This document shows, one piece after another, positions 42,791 through 56,224 of a stretch of 64,000 nucleotides of DNA. The stretch spans positions 930,001-994,000 of the forward strand of contig JAGFBZ010000697.1 of assembly GCA_018398805.1 (NCBI GenBank), read 5' to 3'. This stretch comes from Hirundichthys speculiger (taxonomy: Eukaryota; Chordata; Actinopteri; Beloniformes; Exocoetidae). Each line of letters starts with the position of its first letter. The stretch's first letter is position 1. A program made the translations under genes and the position numbers. The notes under the pieces are model-generated. The model saw only the letters and a program-made list of their open reading frames with translations, searched no databases and was not told the origin of the DNA.

Positions 42791-44089
42791 CTGGGTCACA
42801 TCTATTATGCAAAAGGAGTGATGACAGATTGTGCGTGTGTGTGATAAATTAGCGTTGGGGACTTGGGGTGTCACAACAAAAACAGTGGGTAGCTCACATT
42901 AAACAACTGCATTACATAACTCGCTCTTCCTCATTGTGTTTACATGTCACTGACTTCAAATTCAGCTTAAATTTATGTTCAGCAGTGTAATCATACTGTG
43001 TGTTTAAAACAAGGCTCGAGGGGAAGTAGTCTTTGTTTTTCCAGAAATAGGCAGAGCACCAAAACAGAATGCTGATTAAGTAAATTATGTGGTATATTTT
43101 GCTTGATACTGTGTCAGGTCATTAATATAAAACAAATGTTTTGCCCCTAAGGTTTTGTTTTAAACTTCTTTTGCAAGTATAGCTTTTACTAAACCAAGAT
43201 CAAATCCTATGTGTTATCTTCCTGTTTTTCACTAACAAAATTTGATTTGAATTATCTCAACCACTTCAACATTACATTACAGCCATTTTGAGGTAATTTA
43301 GTTATGAGCCTTTTGCAAATAAAACAATGATTAAAAATAAAATGCAGCACTACCTGACTTCCAATATGACTTGTATTTCATAATTGCTCAGGAATTTGTG
43401 CTTCAAAGAATTTTAGCAGGTAGTGAAGCAGCCATCACCTCCCGTAAAGTCCAAACCTCTCTGGTCCTCAGTTCCACAAGTCTGAGCAGGCCCATCAGAT
43501 CAGTTCAGGCCCATCAAACCATTTCAGGTCAGTTCTTCTGAAACTGTAATCCAAGAAAGAATTTAATTGGGATCTGATTTAGTATATGCTCCGGGAGTAG
43601 AATGAGTCATGATTTCTTTGAGGGTTTTTTTTTGCCACTAACAACAAACCCTTAAAATATCATTATAGAATTCCTAAAAATGAATTATTTTTTCTTAAAT
43701 CTGATCCAAATGCTGGGATATATGAGATGTAAACTGCATGCCACATCACATGCAACAGGTGCAGCACCGAAACAAAATGCTGATTAAGTCAGTTATGTGG
43801 TATATTTTGCTTTGTGCATGAATTTCATTTCATGAAAACTTTGCTGAAGCAGTTTGTCAGAGTGCTGTTGTAGGTTTAAAAAAGCCGCTCACATATTGTG
43901 GGTCATAATTTTCATATTCAAAATACCGATAACATCCAACAGAGCCTTCATTTAAATATGTAAAAACCAGAAAGGGAAATAAGTAACTCCTTTTTCACCA
44001 TTTTCCACTCTATGGTTCACCGAGGCTGTGTCTGGATACAGCATGTTACTGTGTTCACACAGATGGTGATATGTTGATTCTTAAAGGCC
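42791..44089. other. No gene; contains a local direct duplication
   Basis: AT-rich sequence. A segment of about 50 bp at 43055-43105 is repeated in direct orientation at 43762-43812 (see findings). No exon. Confidence 0.5.
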
Positions 44090-44335
44090 AGGTTATAATG
44101 TTTACAACAGCCACTCTTGTTAGCCTGCCAATTAGCTCTAAGCATGAAGCACAGCTGGGGCTGGTAGGAATTCCATTAGTGTTGCAGGTAATTTGGTCAC
44201 AAGCCAGACAATTAAACAAATTAAAATCAGTTAAGTTATATCTAGTTGATTTCAGCCTCGAGGGATCATTAATGACTGAACCGTGTTTTGAAGCAATCCA
44301 TCCAATAGTATCGGTGAGATGCAGCTGCTGCAGAG
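44090..44335 (+). repeat. Degenerate high-copy fish repeat
   Basis: It retains catgaagcacagctggggct, attccattagtgttgcaggt and gaagcaatccatccaatagt in the spacing of a familiar dispersed fish repeat. The 119-codon minus-strand frame here is incidental. Confidence 0.5.
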
Positions 44336-45056
44336 TATAGATTGATAACAGGCCAGGCCTAAAATTGACATACATGTGTTGCAACGTCTGATAAATGCTT
44401 GATCCCTTATGCATGTGAGTTGGGTTTTGAGTAGTGTACTTTGTTAAATTTTCTACTCATGAAACTCTTTTTCATAAGTGCACCTAAATGTACAGAACCT
44501 ATGAGAGAAAATAACAAAACAAAACAAAAGACAATGTAGCACATTGTCACTACTTTTAATGCATGGATCGTAGGCATCCACAGCTATATGAGGATATAAA
44601 ATGTGTACATTTTAAATAATCTGTGAATCACAAAAGAACTTTTAAAGGGATATGCCAGCATTTTGAGAATTATCTTATTTATCTTTAGTCCCTGAGTTTG
44701 ATAAGAGAGTATATGCCATTGTTTTCCTCTGTGTATCACAATAACCTAGTCTGACAAAACCCTAGCTTAGCATAGTCAGTGAAAATGGAATTATTGTGTA
44801 ATAAACTTCCTAATAACTTACAATTGTTCTTGTCTGCATGTTGTGACTTACGCATTTATCTTATGTAAGAATAACTGTGTAAAATGAGGCACGACTATCT
44901 CTAAGCAGATACATACAAAGAACTATGTTCACATTTTGGTGACCTGTCACTATTTGGGTGGAGGAGAGAATCAAAAACCAGCTCCATTTCAGAACCGGTT
45001 ACCAATTTAATTAAAAGCCATAATAGTACACATTCAAACTTTTCAATTCCATTATT

Positions 45057-45438
45057 CAGCCATTCCCAAACTTCAGAACACCAAGGCCCAATTTGAAATG
45101 CGAAAAATCTCCACGGCCCACCAAAACCTTTAATCACAACTGTGATCAGCATACAGGACTAGAAGCTATGTTCTAGCATTAATGTAAGGGGTCCACAAAT
45201 AAGGTGACACTTGTCATACTAAGTTAAGATGACGATAGAATAACACTTAACTGGTTTGTTTTGTTACTTCTTAATGTTTTTAAATCATGTCATTAATATT
45301 TTACAGTAATTAAAAACATATTTTAAAAAGATAGAGGATTTAAAACATATTTGTTTAATTTTAATGACCTCTCACGGCCCACCTGCAGTACCGCGACGGC
45401 CCACCAGGGGGCCGCGGCCCACACTTTGGGAATCACTG
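45057..45438. mobile_element. hAT-type MITE with perfect 8-bp duplication
   Basis: The left end is CAGCCATTCCCAAACTTCAG and the right end ACACTTTGGGAATCACTG (inverted, with a few mismatches: cattcccaaa / tttgggaat core). Flanks are identical: ccattatt at 45049-45056 and 45439-45446. Both subterminal regions are rich in ggccca/cggccc motifs. No coding capacity. Confidence 0.88.
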
Positions 45439-46402
45439 CCATTATTGATGCCTGTGGGTGCTGAAAATGTATGTAGCAAATTTACGAAGACACAAGATGG
45501 GACATTTAGTTTGACGTGGAAAGATGCAGTGATGGACTCAGTTGTCTGAAGATACATACAGAGATGTTAAGTTGCTGACCTGCTGGCAGTGTTCGTTTTG
45601 GAATTTTAGACAGTAAAGCAGCTGTGATGAGGCTCGAAACCTGTTTAAGCACACTTTTTTTTCTGATTGGAACTCAGTCTGGAATTGATAAGGGGAATGG
45701 TAAAGAATTGGATTCATAAGCAAAATAGAGAATGTAATGTATATCAATAAAATCTTGTGAATTCTCAACCTTATACCTGAGCATAGTGATTGTGCACAGC
45801 ATTCCTAGTACCGTGTTTTAGCTTCTGTCAGCAGTGTGCGTAGCTGCATCCAGGCAGTAGTGCTTCATTAAAATGTAGTTCCTTATATACATTTGTTGAT
45901 AAGATTGTTGTTTCTACACAAGGTAAATGCACAAGTCATAACATGTAAGTAAGAACATTTTGGAGTTGTTACAAAGTTTATTTTGTCACTAAGGGTAGGT
46001 GTAGTAATCCACTTCCAGCATTTATGCTAAGCTAGGCCATCTGAGGGTTTTTTTCAGACTGGGTTATTGGATGCACAGAGATGACAACGCTATATATTTC
46101 TTTGTATCTTTGGTGTATCTCTTTAAGGACCATAAGTTGAATTTTGGCGTTAGCCTGCCCTAAACTTGCAACATGAAAATTTGCAGGTTTTATATTAAAA
46201 TAGAGTGATCACATCGTCCCTTGATAGGGTCATAGCAATGTAATGAAAACTCAGTGTCTGTCTGTGTTGCAGTCTCACCTTATCAGAAGCTGTGATACAG
46301 CACTAATTTAGTGACTCAAGGTAGGCATTGAGTTGAATGGACCTCATTGTTTTCCAGTGGCACTATCTTGGAGACAGGCCTGTGGGCAAGTTCTCTCTCT
46401 CA

Positions 46403-46404
<2 letters not shown>

Positions 46405-46436
<32 letters not shown>
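46405..46436. repeat. (CA)n microsatellite
   Basis: About 16 CA units preceded by a short CT run. Confidence 0.95.
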
Positions 46437-46439
<3 letters not shown>

Positions 46440-49400
46440 TAATGCATAATGAGAGGCACTGTACTGAACTGAAAGCTATCATGTTTTCCAGTAAGTGCTG
46501 TATATTAACAGTGTTTGTGCACATTTGTTTTTTGTTGCAGTGGCTCATTTTTTCTCATGTATTTGACATTCATGAAAACTGAAAGGGAACCAGTCCTTTT
46601 TGCAGACATGTTGGGAATCCTGATGTCTTCACACCGGAATTGTGCAGTGAAAACCAGAAGGCGAAAATGGGCACATTTATTCCTTTTTTGTGTCAAAGTT
46701 TCAAATAAACAGGGAAGTAATATGCTTTTGCCCTGCTTTGTTAATTACTTTGAGATTATAGGGAGTTTTTGTGTGTGTGTTGAGTATTTTTAACAGAGGA
46801 AAACCTGAAATAGATAAATATCTCTTTTTTCAAGATTGGGGAAGCTTATTACATTTACATAAGTTATTACATCATTGTAAATATTCATTGCATACATAGA
46901 GCCATGCTTATGAAAAATTACAAATTGAAACCAGTGTATGTTAATAAAGCTTTTCAGCCTCATAGATGAGTGAATGTGTCTTGTTAGTCATAACATGCTT
47001 AAAATGGTCTGTATGTATGGCTTGATACTCCTCCATTTTTGGTAAAAACTAAAAATATCTTCCGCATGCATTTCTGTGAAAATACGACCAAACAATGATA
47101 GTCCGCATTAGCATGAATCAGCATAAAAAGACAGGAAATCACCACTGATTTTCTGACTTTGATCCTTTGTGCCAAGTTCTTGAATTTGCTCTCAAAATGC
47201 ATTTTTTTAAAGCAAAAAAGAGGAACTGGGTTCATGGCAAGACAGAACAACTAGATGAAAAAGCATACCAATGACTGGACTGGAAGTGTGTGGGTGAACG
47301 CTGCCTGGTCCATCATTTGGTAGCCTACACACACATATGCTGTAATAATTCTATATCTCTGTGTGCTCCCTCTTCAATCCCTGATACCGTGCAGCATATC
47401 ATGTTGATTTATAACATGAATAAAAAAAAGAAAAAGAAAAAAGAGTCAACATAAATCTGCCAGCATGAAATACAAATCTGCAAATAGTTGTTCAAGCTGA
47501 CTATATAAATTACAATCATTCTGCATACAGCTTTTGTGACAAATGCTCAGTTGGTCTCTTGCTGACGGGGATGCATGCCACAGTAGAGCGACGGTGGTAA
47601 AGTGCTGGAGAGCAGTAATTTCATCTTGAATCAAGGCCTTGTTACCTGTTTTCGTACATGTTTTGATTATGGCATACAGTAGATCAGCTGCAATTCACTT
47701 TTGTTTTATTAGCCATTATGCATTGAACAGCTTTGATTCAATATCTGAATATCAGACCGAAAGAAATGTTTCTCAGTTCAGCTCACATATAATGACTCGC
47801 ACAGCACAGATAATTATTAATAAAGTATCCTCCAGTTGTCTAGTTGTCGGGGTGCTTTTGATCCAAGGTCAAGTCTCTAATCAGTAGTCTGCTCACTTAC
47901 TGAACTCACATGCACACATATATGCTACCCCCTACCTCTATATCTATTTTTGTTCCGACTCTGGTGAGCTGTCACACCGACTCTCTACACGCCTCCTGCA
48001 ATTACTGCCAATCTGCTATTACTTCTCTGCATCATTGTTGGATTGTGATGGAAAGGTGGCTGAAAGGAAGTTTCATTAAGCCTCAAATGAGTACCTTGAG
48101 CTGTTGACAACATGTAGCATTCCAGACACCCAGTACAGCACAGTCACATAGTTAACTACCTAGCTTCCTTCCTTTTTCCCTAAGCAGTGTGGCTGCAGAT
48201 CTTGCAACAGATTTTTCTCTTTTTGACAGATGATGCAATTGACAGATTGACATCAGGCTAAACCTTTCTGTATGAAGCTGTGTGAACACATATTTTGAAT
48301 TTGTAGGCTTGAATTTTTTTTTAATACCAAGTGTTGGTCAATGATAGAACAGTCCATTATGGTTGAAAAGAAAGAGCACCTCATCTGTCAACATTATATA
48401 ATTACTTTTCACTTTTTTAAAATAAGGCTTGAGGAGGACAGTGGCACTAAAATCTTTTCAGTTGAAGAAGTGCATCCTCGGTGGGTGGGAACCAGTGAAG
48501 TCCATCATCCAGCAGTGGGGTGAATAGCAGGACAAGACTGATCAGGATTTAGGTGTCTTACCTAAAGACAGGTCACAAAAACTACCAGGAGTCTGGAAAG
48601 AAATCAAATGCTGCACATTAATTACTTATATTATTGTTTTACTGTCACAGTGCACCTAGTTGTCGGTGAATGATTACTGGATCTGGTGGTACTGCTTTCT
48701 GTAACTTTGATACTTTTCTTCCTGTAAAAGGAGTAGTTTTTCTGAGTTGTATTTTGATAGAGCATGTTGAACTGTTTTCCATAAAACAGTTCCGCTATTT
48801 ATTTTTTTGAAACAAGATTGGTATGAACTGATTGAAACAAGATTGGCATTCATTCAGATATTTGTGCACATTTTGAACGACCATTATTTGCTCTTTAAGA
48901 CTTAAGTGACGAGGCATGACGTTGGAGAAAAGACCCCTGACTGTTTAGTTCCCTTCACTGTTTCAAGAGCATAATGGAGCATTTTATCAGAGAAGAGGGG
49001 GGTGCTGTCTGTGCATATAAATGCTCCTATTTATCAATTTTAGCCTACAGCTGTGTGTTTGTGTCCACATTGTTCCAGTTTTTAGCCAAAAACTGCTTCA
49101 TCATCATCAGCTTAATCCAATAATTTCTTGTTGTGTCTCAGGTCAAGAGTTTCTTTGTCATTTTAACAGAAAAACCTCACTCCCATGAAATCATGCAATT
49201 AAATGCATACTCAACATCACGAGGATGAATGGGAAACCCTGAAATTAACAACAGCAGTGAAATGACCACCACACCCTGACTTGCTGTTGGCTGAATGTAT
49301 CAGGTCAAGAGTTACATCATATCTCCCCACTGAAACTCATCATGTCTGCTAAACGTTCGTCCTCCACTCACACTAAGTACCCACAATGAAGAAATCTTAC

Positions 49401-49931
49401 TTCTCTTTTCTCAATTTCCTTCATGTTTTGGTCACTTAAAAAAATCTTTTCTTTTCATTTTCCATTGACATAGAGAACAGCTTCTCATAAAGTTAGTAGA
49501 TCAGAACAGACGTGATCCAGGAAATGGGGCTTAATCCTATCTTGATGCGAAAAGAAATAAAACCTAAGCAGTCCACAGTTCTGGAAACTGAATGAGCAGT
49601 GTGGTGTAGTGGAGGGCTGCGGGAGTGTACAGAAGGTCTGCTGTCGGTGTGTTCAGTACTCTGGTTCATGGCCTTTCTAGTACGTGAGCCCTCATCAGAG
49701 TTTAGTACAGTGGGATAAAGTTAGATTGTGTGAAACATGCTTTCAGTCCCAAATGGAGCAGAACCAGAGTGAATATAAAGTGTGGGTTGATCAATAACTT
49801 ATTTATACAATTTTAATCAAGCAAGTGTTCTTAAGATCATGTCTCTGTTTTTGATTTTATTTTTTATTTTCTTTTAAGAGCCTTTGAAACTACTGAAATA
49901 TGACTTTTTTTTTTTTTAAAGAAAAGTCAAG
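46437..49931. other. No gene seen
   Basis: AT-rich sequence without a recognised exon or repeat; many short frames with no protein-like content. Confidence 0.4.
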
Positions 49932-49939
49932 CGCTAATC

Positions 49940-52103
49940 CAGTGGTTCCCAACCTTTTTTGGCTTGTGACCCCATTTTAACATCACAAATTTCTGACGAC
50001 CCCAGACATTCAAAACAGAGACATTTTTTTGCTAAAATTAATTTGTTTTTGATCATGTAATAGTTTGCTATACTATGTTGCAAATAAACATTAATTTTAG
50101 ATGTCATTTAGGCTATATAATAATGTATATTATTATGAATAGAGGCAGAAAAGACAGATTGAGATTAGTACACAAAGTGAGAATTTCATTTTCCCTGGTC
50201 ATGATATGTACAGTCAGTCGAGCTTGTATTTATAAGGCTGCAAATTAATACCGAACAAACAATAGCTCAAACAATGAATTATGAAAAAAGAGCTGCAGCA
50301 TCTTAAACCAGCCACAATGAAGATTTGAGAGATGAACAGAACCACACTGCTTCAGTTTCAGCTTCAAAGTTTGTCTTTTATGTATTATGATTCAACTCAC
50401 CATATTTAATGGGAAGGCTGAGCCTGCACATGTCGCTGCAGCCGTTCAGTCAGGTGCTGTAGTGGACAGAGCGCATCCCATCTCTGATGTAACATCCAGT
50501 CGAGAATGATACTATGACTTCATGCACACAAGAGAACTAAATCCAGCTTCACACAAATATGTGCTTCCAAAAGGAACCAACAGTTTTAAAGCACACAGTG
50601 AGATCTCTGAGTACTCATCTCTTGCTCCAAACCAGAATTCCTCCACTGCCACTCGTGAATACAATCTCTGATGTGTTTTGTCATAAGAAAGTTGAATCAG
50701 CTGTTCAGCAGCGGTGGCAGCAGGTCCACTGGGCCGGTATCCCAGTGGAATGGGTCCCTCACCCAGTCAAACTTTGACATGTCCATGTCAGGGAAATAAG
50801 TGGCAAAGTGCTCTTCTAGGCGTTTCAGGTGGGCACACATCTCCTTTGTGGAGCATTTGTCGATGCTGTTGTCTGTTAAAAACCTGTTCAGCTGGGGGAA
50901 CGGGGTGAAGTTTGCCTTTGAAAAGCTTTCTCTCCAGTACGTGAGTTTCCCCCTGAATCCATGAATACGGTCACTCATCTGCATTATATTCTTGTTCTTC
51001 CCCTGCATGCTAGAATTAAGTCCATTTAGTTTTCCAAAGATGTCCGTTACAGATGCAAGGAGGCACATTTTTTGCTGATCACCCAGAAAGTTGACAAAAT
51101 CAGTATTTTCACATCCATGGAAAACGCCAACAGTTCATTTCTCAGCTTGAAAAACCGCTCCAACACATTACCTCTCGACAGCCACCGTGCCTCTGTGTGA
51201 AACAGTAAATTTTCATATTCAGAGCCCATGTTGGCGCATAGTTTGGCAAACAGACGTGCACGCAGAGGATGTGGCTTGATGTAGTTCACCATGGTTACGA
51301 CCTGCAGTATGTCTGCGACGGGCTCACTCAGTTCCTTAGATGCCAGCTGCTCACGGTGAATCATCATACAGTGGTATTGTCTTCAGTTTTTGAGCTTCTC
51401 CCTCCCCACACATCGTTTTTACCATTTCGATGGCAGCTGGCAATATTAATGTCTCAGCAATGGTATGTGGCTTCATAGCCTTTGCTACGAGATAGCTCAC
51501 CTCAAAAGACGCTTTCAGCGCCCGTTCACTGACGTCACAGCCTTTCTGAAGTGCCCTCGCTGCTTGTTCAGCTCGGCATATTTCTTTTCGAAAAAAGATC
51601 TTGGTTTGCTGACATGTTCTCTGTGTGTTGTCTCAAAATGTCTTTTGAGCTTGTTGGGTTTCATGCTCTCGGCAGACAGTACGTTACCACATAGCAGACA
51701 TTTCGGCTTTTCCTCGTTGCTTTCAGTGATGCTGGTAAATCCATACTGAAGGAAACTTTCGTCGTATTTTCTCTGCCTTTTTGGCGTCTGTTTCTCCATT
51801 TCGCTTGGAGATGTCTTAGCAGGGCCAGGCGGGCTAAGAAATCTTTTCATTTTCTTTTTTTCTTTGCAATTTTCTGTCAGTCCAATTTTCTGAATGCAAG
51901 TTTGTGTTTGGGCGGGTTGAAGCGTGGGAACGCAGTCCGCATTGGTCCCTTGTTGCAGATCGGGTCAGTCAAGATATGCCCTCTCAGATATATCCTGCAT
52001 TTTATTTTAACTTGATTTTTATTAGGAAAAATGAAGGTGTAGAATAACTGTTTTGAACTCTGTGTGGAATTTTTAATTATAGTTAAATATATATATAAAA
52101 TCA

Positions 52104-52135
<32 letters not shown>

Positions 52136-52221
52136 AATCAATCACTACAAATTTCAGGCGACCCCATTTGAATTCCAGGCAACCCCACGTGGGGTCGGGA
52201 CCCCAAGGTTGAAAAACACTG
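49940..52221 (-). mobile_element. hAT transposon with transposase pseudogene, perfect 8-bp duplication
   Basis: The left terminus is CAGTGGTTCCCAACCTTTTT and the right terminus ccaaggttgaaaaacactg, its imperfect inverse. The flanks are identical: cgctaatc at 49932-49939 and 52222-52229. The subterminal sequence cgaccccag / ggcgaccccatttg is repeated at both ends. The transposase relic reads on the minus strand. A T run of about 29 bases lies at 52108-52136. Confidence 0.92.
50405..51850 (-). pseudogene. hAT transposase (BED zinc finger, ZBED5/Charlie-like), decayed
   Basis: The start frame 51850-51515 begins MKRFLSPPGPAK. Around residues 49-81 it has a BED-type zinc finger (CLLC ... HFETTH) and continues FFEKKYAELNKQ. 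After a frame change the next region reads SYLVAKAMKPHTIAETLILP near 51490-51430. Frames 51367-51047 (LRARLFAKLCANMG, TEARWLSRGNVLERFF) and 51068-50697 follow. Beyond 50697 the hAT dimerisation end is still readable near 50620-50530 (EISLCALKLLVPFGSTYLC). Every part of the protein is represented, but with several frameshifts, stops and probably small deletions. Related genes have been co-opted by vertebrates (ZBED family); nothing here suggests co-option. Confidence 0.85.
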
Positions 52222-52229
52222 CGCTAATC

Positions 52230-54581
52230 CAACATGTCACTGCAAACCTGCCTAGACCTTATTTCAAATGAACATGCACAAGTTTTTTTTGCTGAGGTAA
52301 ACATGGACCTGTGTTGCTGTACAAAAAATGTCACAATAACATACAAACCTCGAAGACTGAAAATGAATATAGCATTTTTTCCAATATAACTGAAAAAAAG
52401 CAAATGAGCACCTGGCATTATGCAACTGGCTGTCTCTGGAGAGGTAAGTGAGAGGAGATACTGGCAGCTCAATATGGTTGAGTGTGACTCTCTAAAGCCA
52501 CCTCATCCCAGCAATAATATAGCTAAAGATTCATAAGTACATACTAGGGACCCTTTAACAACCCTTTAACAACCATAGTAGGTCAAAATGTGCAAACAAT
52601 TATCAGGAACAAAAATTATAGTGCAAGTTCAAATGAAATAAACTTTAATACTTAAATAAACACTAATACTCAGAAGACACTGAATTTACCAATAAAGCCT
52701 CTTCAGACAAAAGTCATATCTTCAAACAAGTAAGGAACATATTTATTACACTGCCTAATTCCAACACAATGAGGTCTAACTGGTGTCCTGGTTCAGCAAC
52801 GTATGTCAATCTTTGAGCATGTATTAGCTAAAGCACACACACAACAATTGATGATGTTAAGTCATCCATCTCATGGTGCAGGATGTGTGTGTTATATATG
52901 TTGCTGTATATACAAGCAAGCAGCTTGAGGCACAAAACTAAGTCTAATGCTTTTTGTTGACCAATTCATTTAAATGCAGCAATGCTGCGCCTGCAATTCT
53001 TCTTCTGGATCTCAGATGAATGTTTAAGACATGTTTAAGAGCTGTAAACCCTGCAACACTCACAATGGTTTGAGTTACGGTGGGTTACAAAGGATGCCTT
53101 TTTGTGATGTTCTAAATACACCTTTAAAGGCTATGCCATCCTAACAAAGTAACATATATGTGAGTATTTTAAAAGATATGCAGATTCAGGAAAGATGCTC
53201 AAGTAACCAGAGACCAGTGAATAGTAGTTAAAATGTATCATCAACATCAATAAAAGTGTAGCGACCACTTGCCGTATCAAAAAGGCTACTACCTGGCTGA
53301 GTCTTTTGTTCATTTAAGAAGCGTGCATACGAGTTCCAGTGTTCCAATATTGTTTTATTTTCAGGTAATGGTATCTTCTTCCAGTACCCACATTTCCTAG
53401 GAGAAAGTTTGTTTTCTCTTTGCATGATTGCAATCAGCAGTGAATGTATCTTTTGTGTGACGTGTAAAATCTTGATGAGGTGGAGTACAGATGAGGGGGA
53501 AACCACTTCCTGGAAAATCTGTGTCATTCAAAGCAGCAACATGCTTGTTCTGCTCTAGAATTTATACCAGTAAGGCAACAACAATGCAATCAATTTCAGA
53601 CTATTTGCAATTTAAATGGCCCTCTTTGTCTGCAGTCATCTTAAGCACGGGTCAAGGCATAGTGGTTCAAAGTTTAGGTGGCTATAGTTTGTATCTGTCT
53701 GTCAGCTCCTGCTGAATTTCCCTGTTGTTTTGACTTTTATTTAGAAGCGTTCTTTATTAGACTTAGTAAGACAGATTTCTTCTCCAACCTTGCCGTACAG
53801 GACTTGTGTAGTGCATTTTTTTTTTCTTTTACTTTTCTGCATTTTGTTATGTCTCAGACTCACCTTTTAAACAATCCACTGAAAAATAAAGAAAGAGAAA
53901 AACAGATTTTAAGTTTTTTTTTTTCAACAAACCAGTTTTGTAACAGCAATACCTGTATGTCATTTTCCCACTAGGATTGATGGCTACAGAATGGAGAAAA
54001 CAAATTGATTCAAGGCAACAGAAGAAGTTTGAAAGAGTTCTCCAGTTCTTCGTGGGGCTGAGATGACAAGGGAGAAACCCTTAGCAGAGGTGAAGATGGC
54101 AACTTGAAGGGTAATAACAAAAAGTAGTAAGAGCAGGCAAGAATTAAAATAGTGACAACAGGTGTTATTAGTGTGCAGACGTCTGTGAAAATTAGCTTAA
54201 GCAATAGCAAGGGAAGGAGGATATCAAACAGCCCAGGGTTATTTACCAACCTCCCATAGGGGATCAGACATGCAAGCTTACTACCTCCTCAATCTAACAC
54301 ACATCCTGCAGACAAGTAGCTCAGAGTGCCTGACCCGCAAATTTTCCTTTCTATTCCTGACCTTATTGGTTTGTGCAGCAAATGTTGATGGGTTTTCACT
54401 GCAGAAAGAAACGAAGAATCAACTGAGATAAGAGCACTTGAAATCCCACACATTTTTCTGAGCTTGCCAAATGGTTGAGAAGGACGCCACTGTCAGAGAA
54501 ATATAAAGTAAATGTATCCACATGTGCTACAGTTTTTAAATATTTCCTGTTGTACTTGGTCCTCATCCTGAAAATCTAATG
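52230..54581. other. No gene seen
   Basis: AT-rich sequence. The 99-codon minus-strand frame at 53527-53228 is the longest but matches nothing that I know. A T run lies at 53817-53826. Confidence 0.4.
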
Positions 54582-55765
54582 CAGGGCATAAAATCGCGAC
54601 TAACTGGTCGCCAAATGCGACCAAAATTTGACCATTTCGACCATTTTTTTATAGTGACTGCCTTGTCGCCAGTGGTGAGGGCCACAAAATCCACCATCAA
54701 CTTAGAAAAAAAAAAAAAAAGATTTTTTTTTTCTATGATTTCTGCATATTTGTCATGTGTCACCAAGGCAAACACATCTAAATAATTTAGAAACAAAGTT
54801 TATTTGGCGAAAAGTGGCCATGTTGTGAGTGCACGTTGTATCACATCAAAATGCGCTTTCATGTGTTACCGTATGGCCTCTGGTCTCCGAACCGTAGTAG
54901 GGAAACCGCCGTACTGTGCTAGGCTCATGACAAGCGGGTAACACGCCAGTGAAAACGAAAGAAAAAGTCCGGTTTTCTCTGCTAGCAACAGCAGTTTAGT
55001 CAGGCACTGCAGGAACTTGTAACATCACACAGGCTGTATTGTTCGGCTCCTGTCGGTCAACGGAGGATGCTAATCCATAACACTTGGCTGCTGCTCATGC
55101 TCACCTCACTTGCTCCGTTCAGCCACCCGCACCTCACACACTACATTACCCATCAGGCTACCCCCCTTAAAGGGCCAGGCTGGCTTACAACAGATGCTTG
55201 TAAATGCTTCTGAAATGTAGTGATAGTGGGCGATAATGGGAGTTTTCCGTACGCGATCTGTCAAAACTTTTCTATCACCATATATACATTATATAGGTAG
55301 ACCCACAAGCTATTCTTGATCATCTTGACATTGATTAAAAAAAAAAAAATCAAATAAAACAATAGTGAACTGATGAATTTCCTATTGAAAATCTGTCTAT
55401 CTCCCCACTGTGGGATTTCATGTGGGCAAAAAAAGCTACTGCATGACTGTTAAACAGACTTCCAAACTTGTTGCTTCTTTCATGCAGATTTAAGTTTTCT
55501 CCAGGAAGCTTAGATCTCCTGTTTCACAATATCACACTAGTACAATAGTGTTTTCCTGATGGATTTACTGAGGATGTGCTGGAGTAATGTCTACTACAGA
55601 TGGTAGAGGCCATTGAAGCCATTAAGCGTCCATGATAATGTAAGTAGTCTACTGGGGCGTATGGGGCGACGAAAAACACTGGCGACCAAAATTGCTAGCT
55701 GGCTACCAACTTCAAAAACCTGGTAGCCAGGGGCTACTTGGTAAAAATTCTAATTTTATACCCTG
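54582..55765. mobile_element. Probable hAT-type element, 1.2 kb
   Basis: The ends are inverted: CAGGGCATAAAAT at 54582-54594 and ATTTTATACCCTG at 55753-55765 (12 of 13). Inside the left end the motif tggtcgcc/gcgaccaaaa and inside the right end ggcgaccaaaattgctagc face each other. The interior is AT-poor and has no transposase. No flanking duplication is visible, so the class is a guess from the termini. Confidence 0.55.
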
Positions 55766-56224
55766 CATAGACTATGATAGGCTCCAATAAAAACTTATGC
55801 TTTCACCACTTTTAGTAAGTGCAGTCATATAGCATTTACAGTTCACTTTTCTTGATTTTATTGAATTGTAAAAACTGTTCATCTCCTGGTTAGTGGATTA
55901 TCTAGTGTTAAGAACTTGTACAGTGGAAGGTATGTTGCTCTTCAGTATTTTAAGGTTGTATCATCAAATATTTTCTTCTTAATAATCTTTCAAAGAACCA
56001 CGTGTGAAATGGTTTGCTTTTACAACAAAATCAAACAAACCTATGAACAAACTTTGCGGGTCCATTCACCTCCATTGAACATCTTAGCATCTTCCAGGTC
56101 AGTCAATTGGCTTTATTATCCACACATTTACTGGTCTGATTGACCTCATGGCTCTCTTTGACCACTAAGGATAACAGAGAAACCTCAGACAGATCCCTCA
56201 AAACACTAACAAGAAGAAATATAA
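55766..56224. other. No gene seen
   Basis: AT-rich, nothing recognised. Confidence 0.45.

Noticed and set aside
44055..44414. 119-codon minus-strand frame
   Set aside because: It overlaps a degenerate dispersed repeat and has no known similarity.
53228..53527. 99-codon minus-strand frame as a possible exon
   Set aside because: No splice context, no domain, and no similarity recognised; length is not unusual for 64 kb of non-coding DNA.
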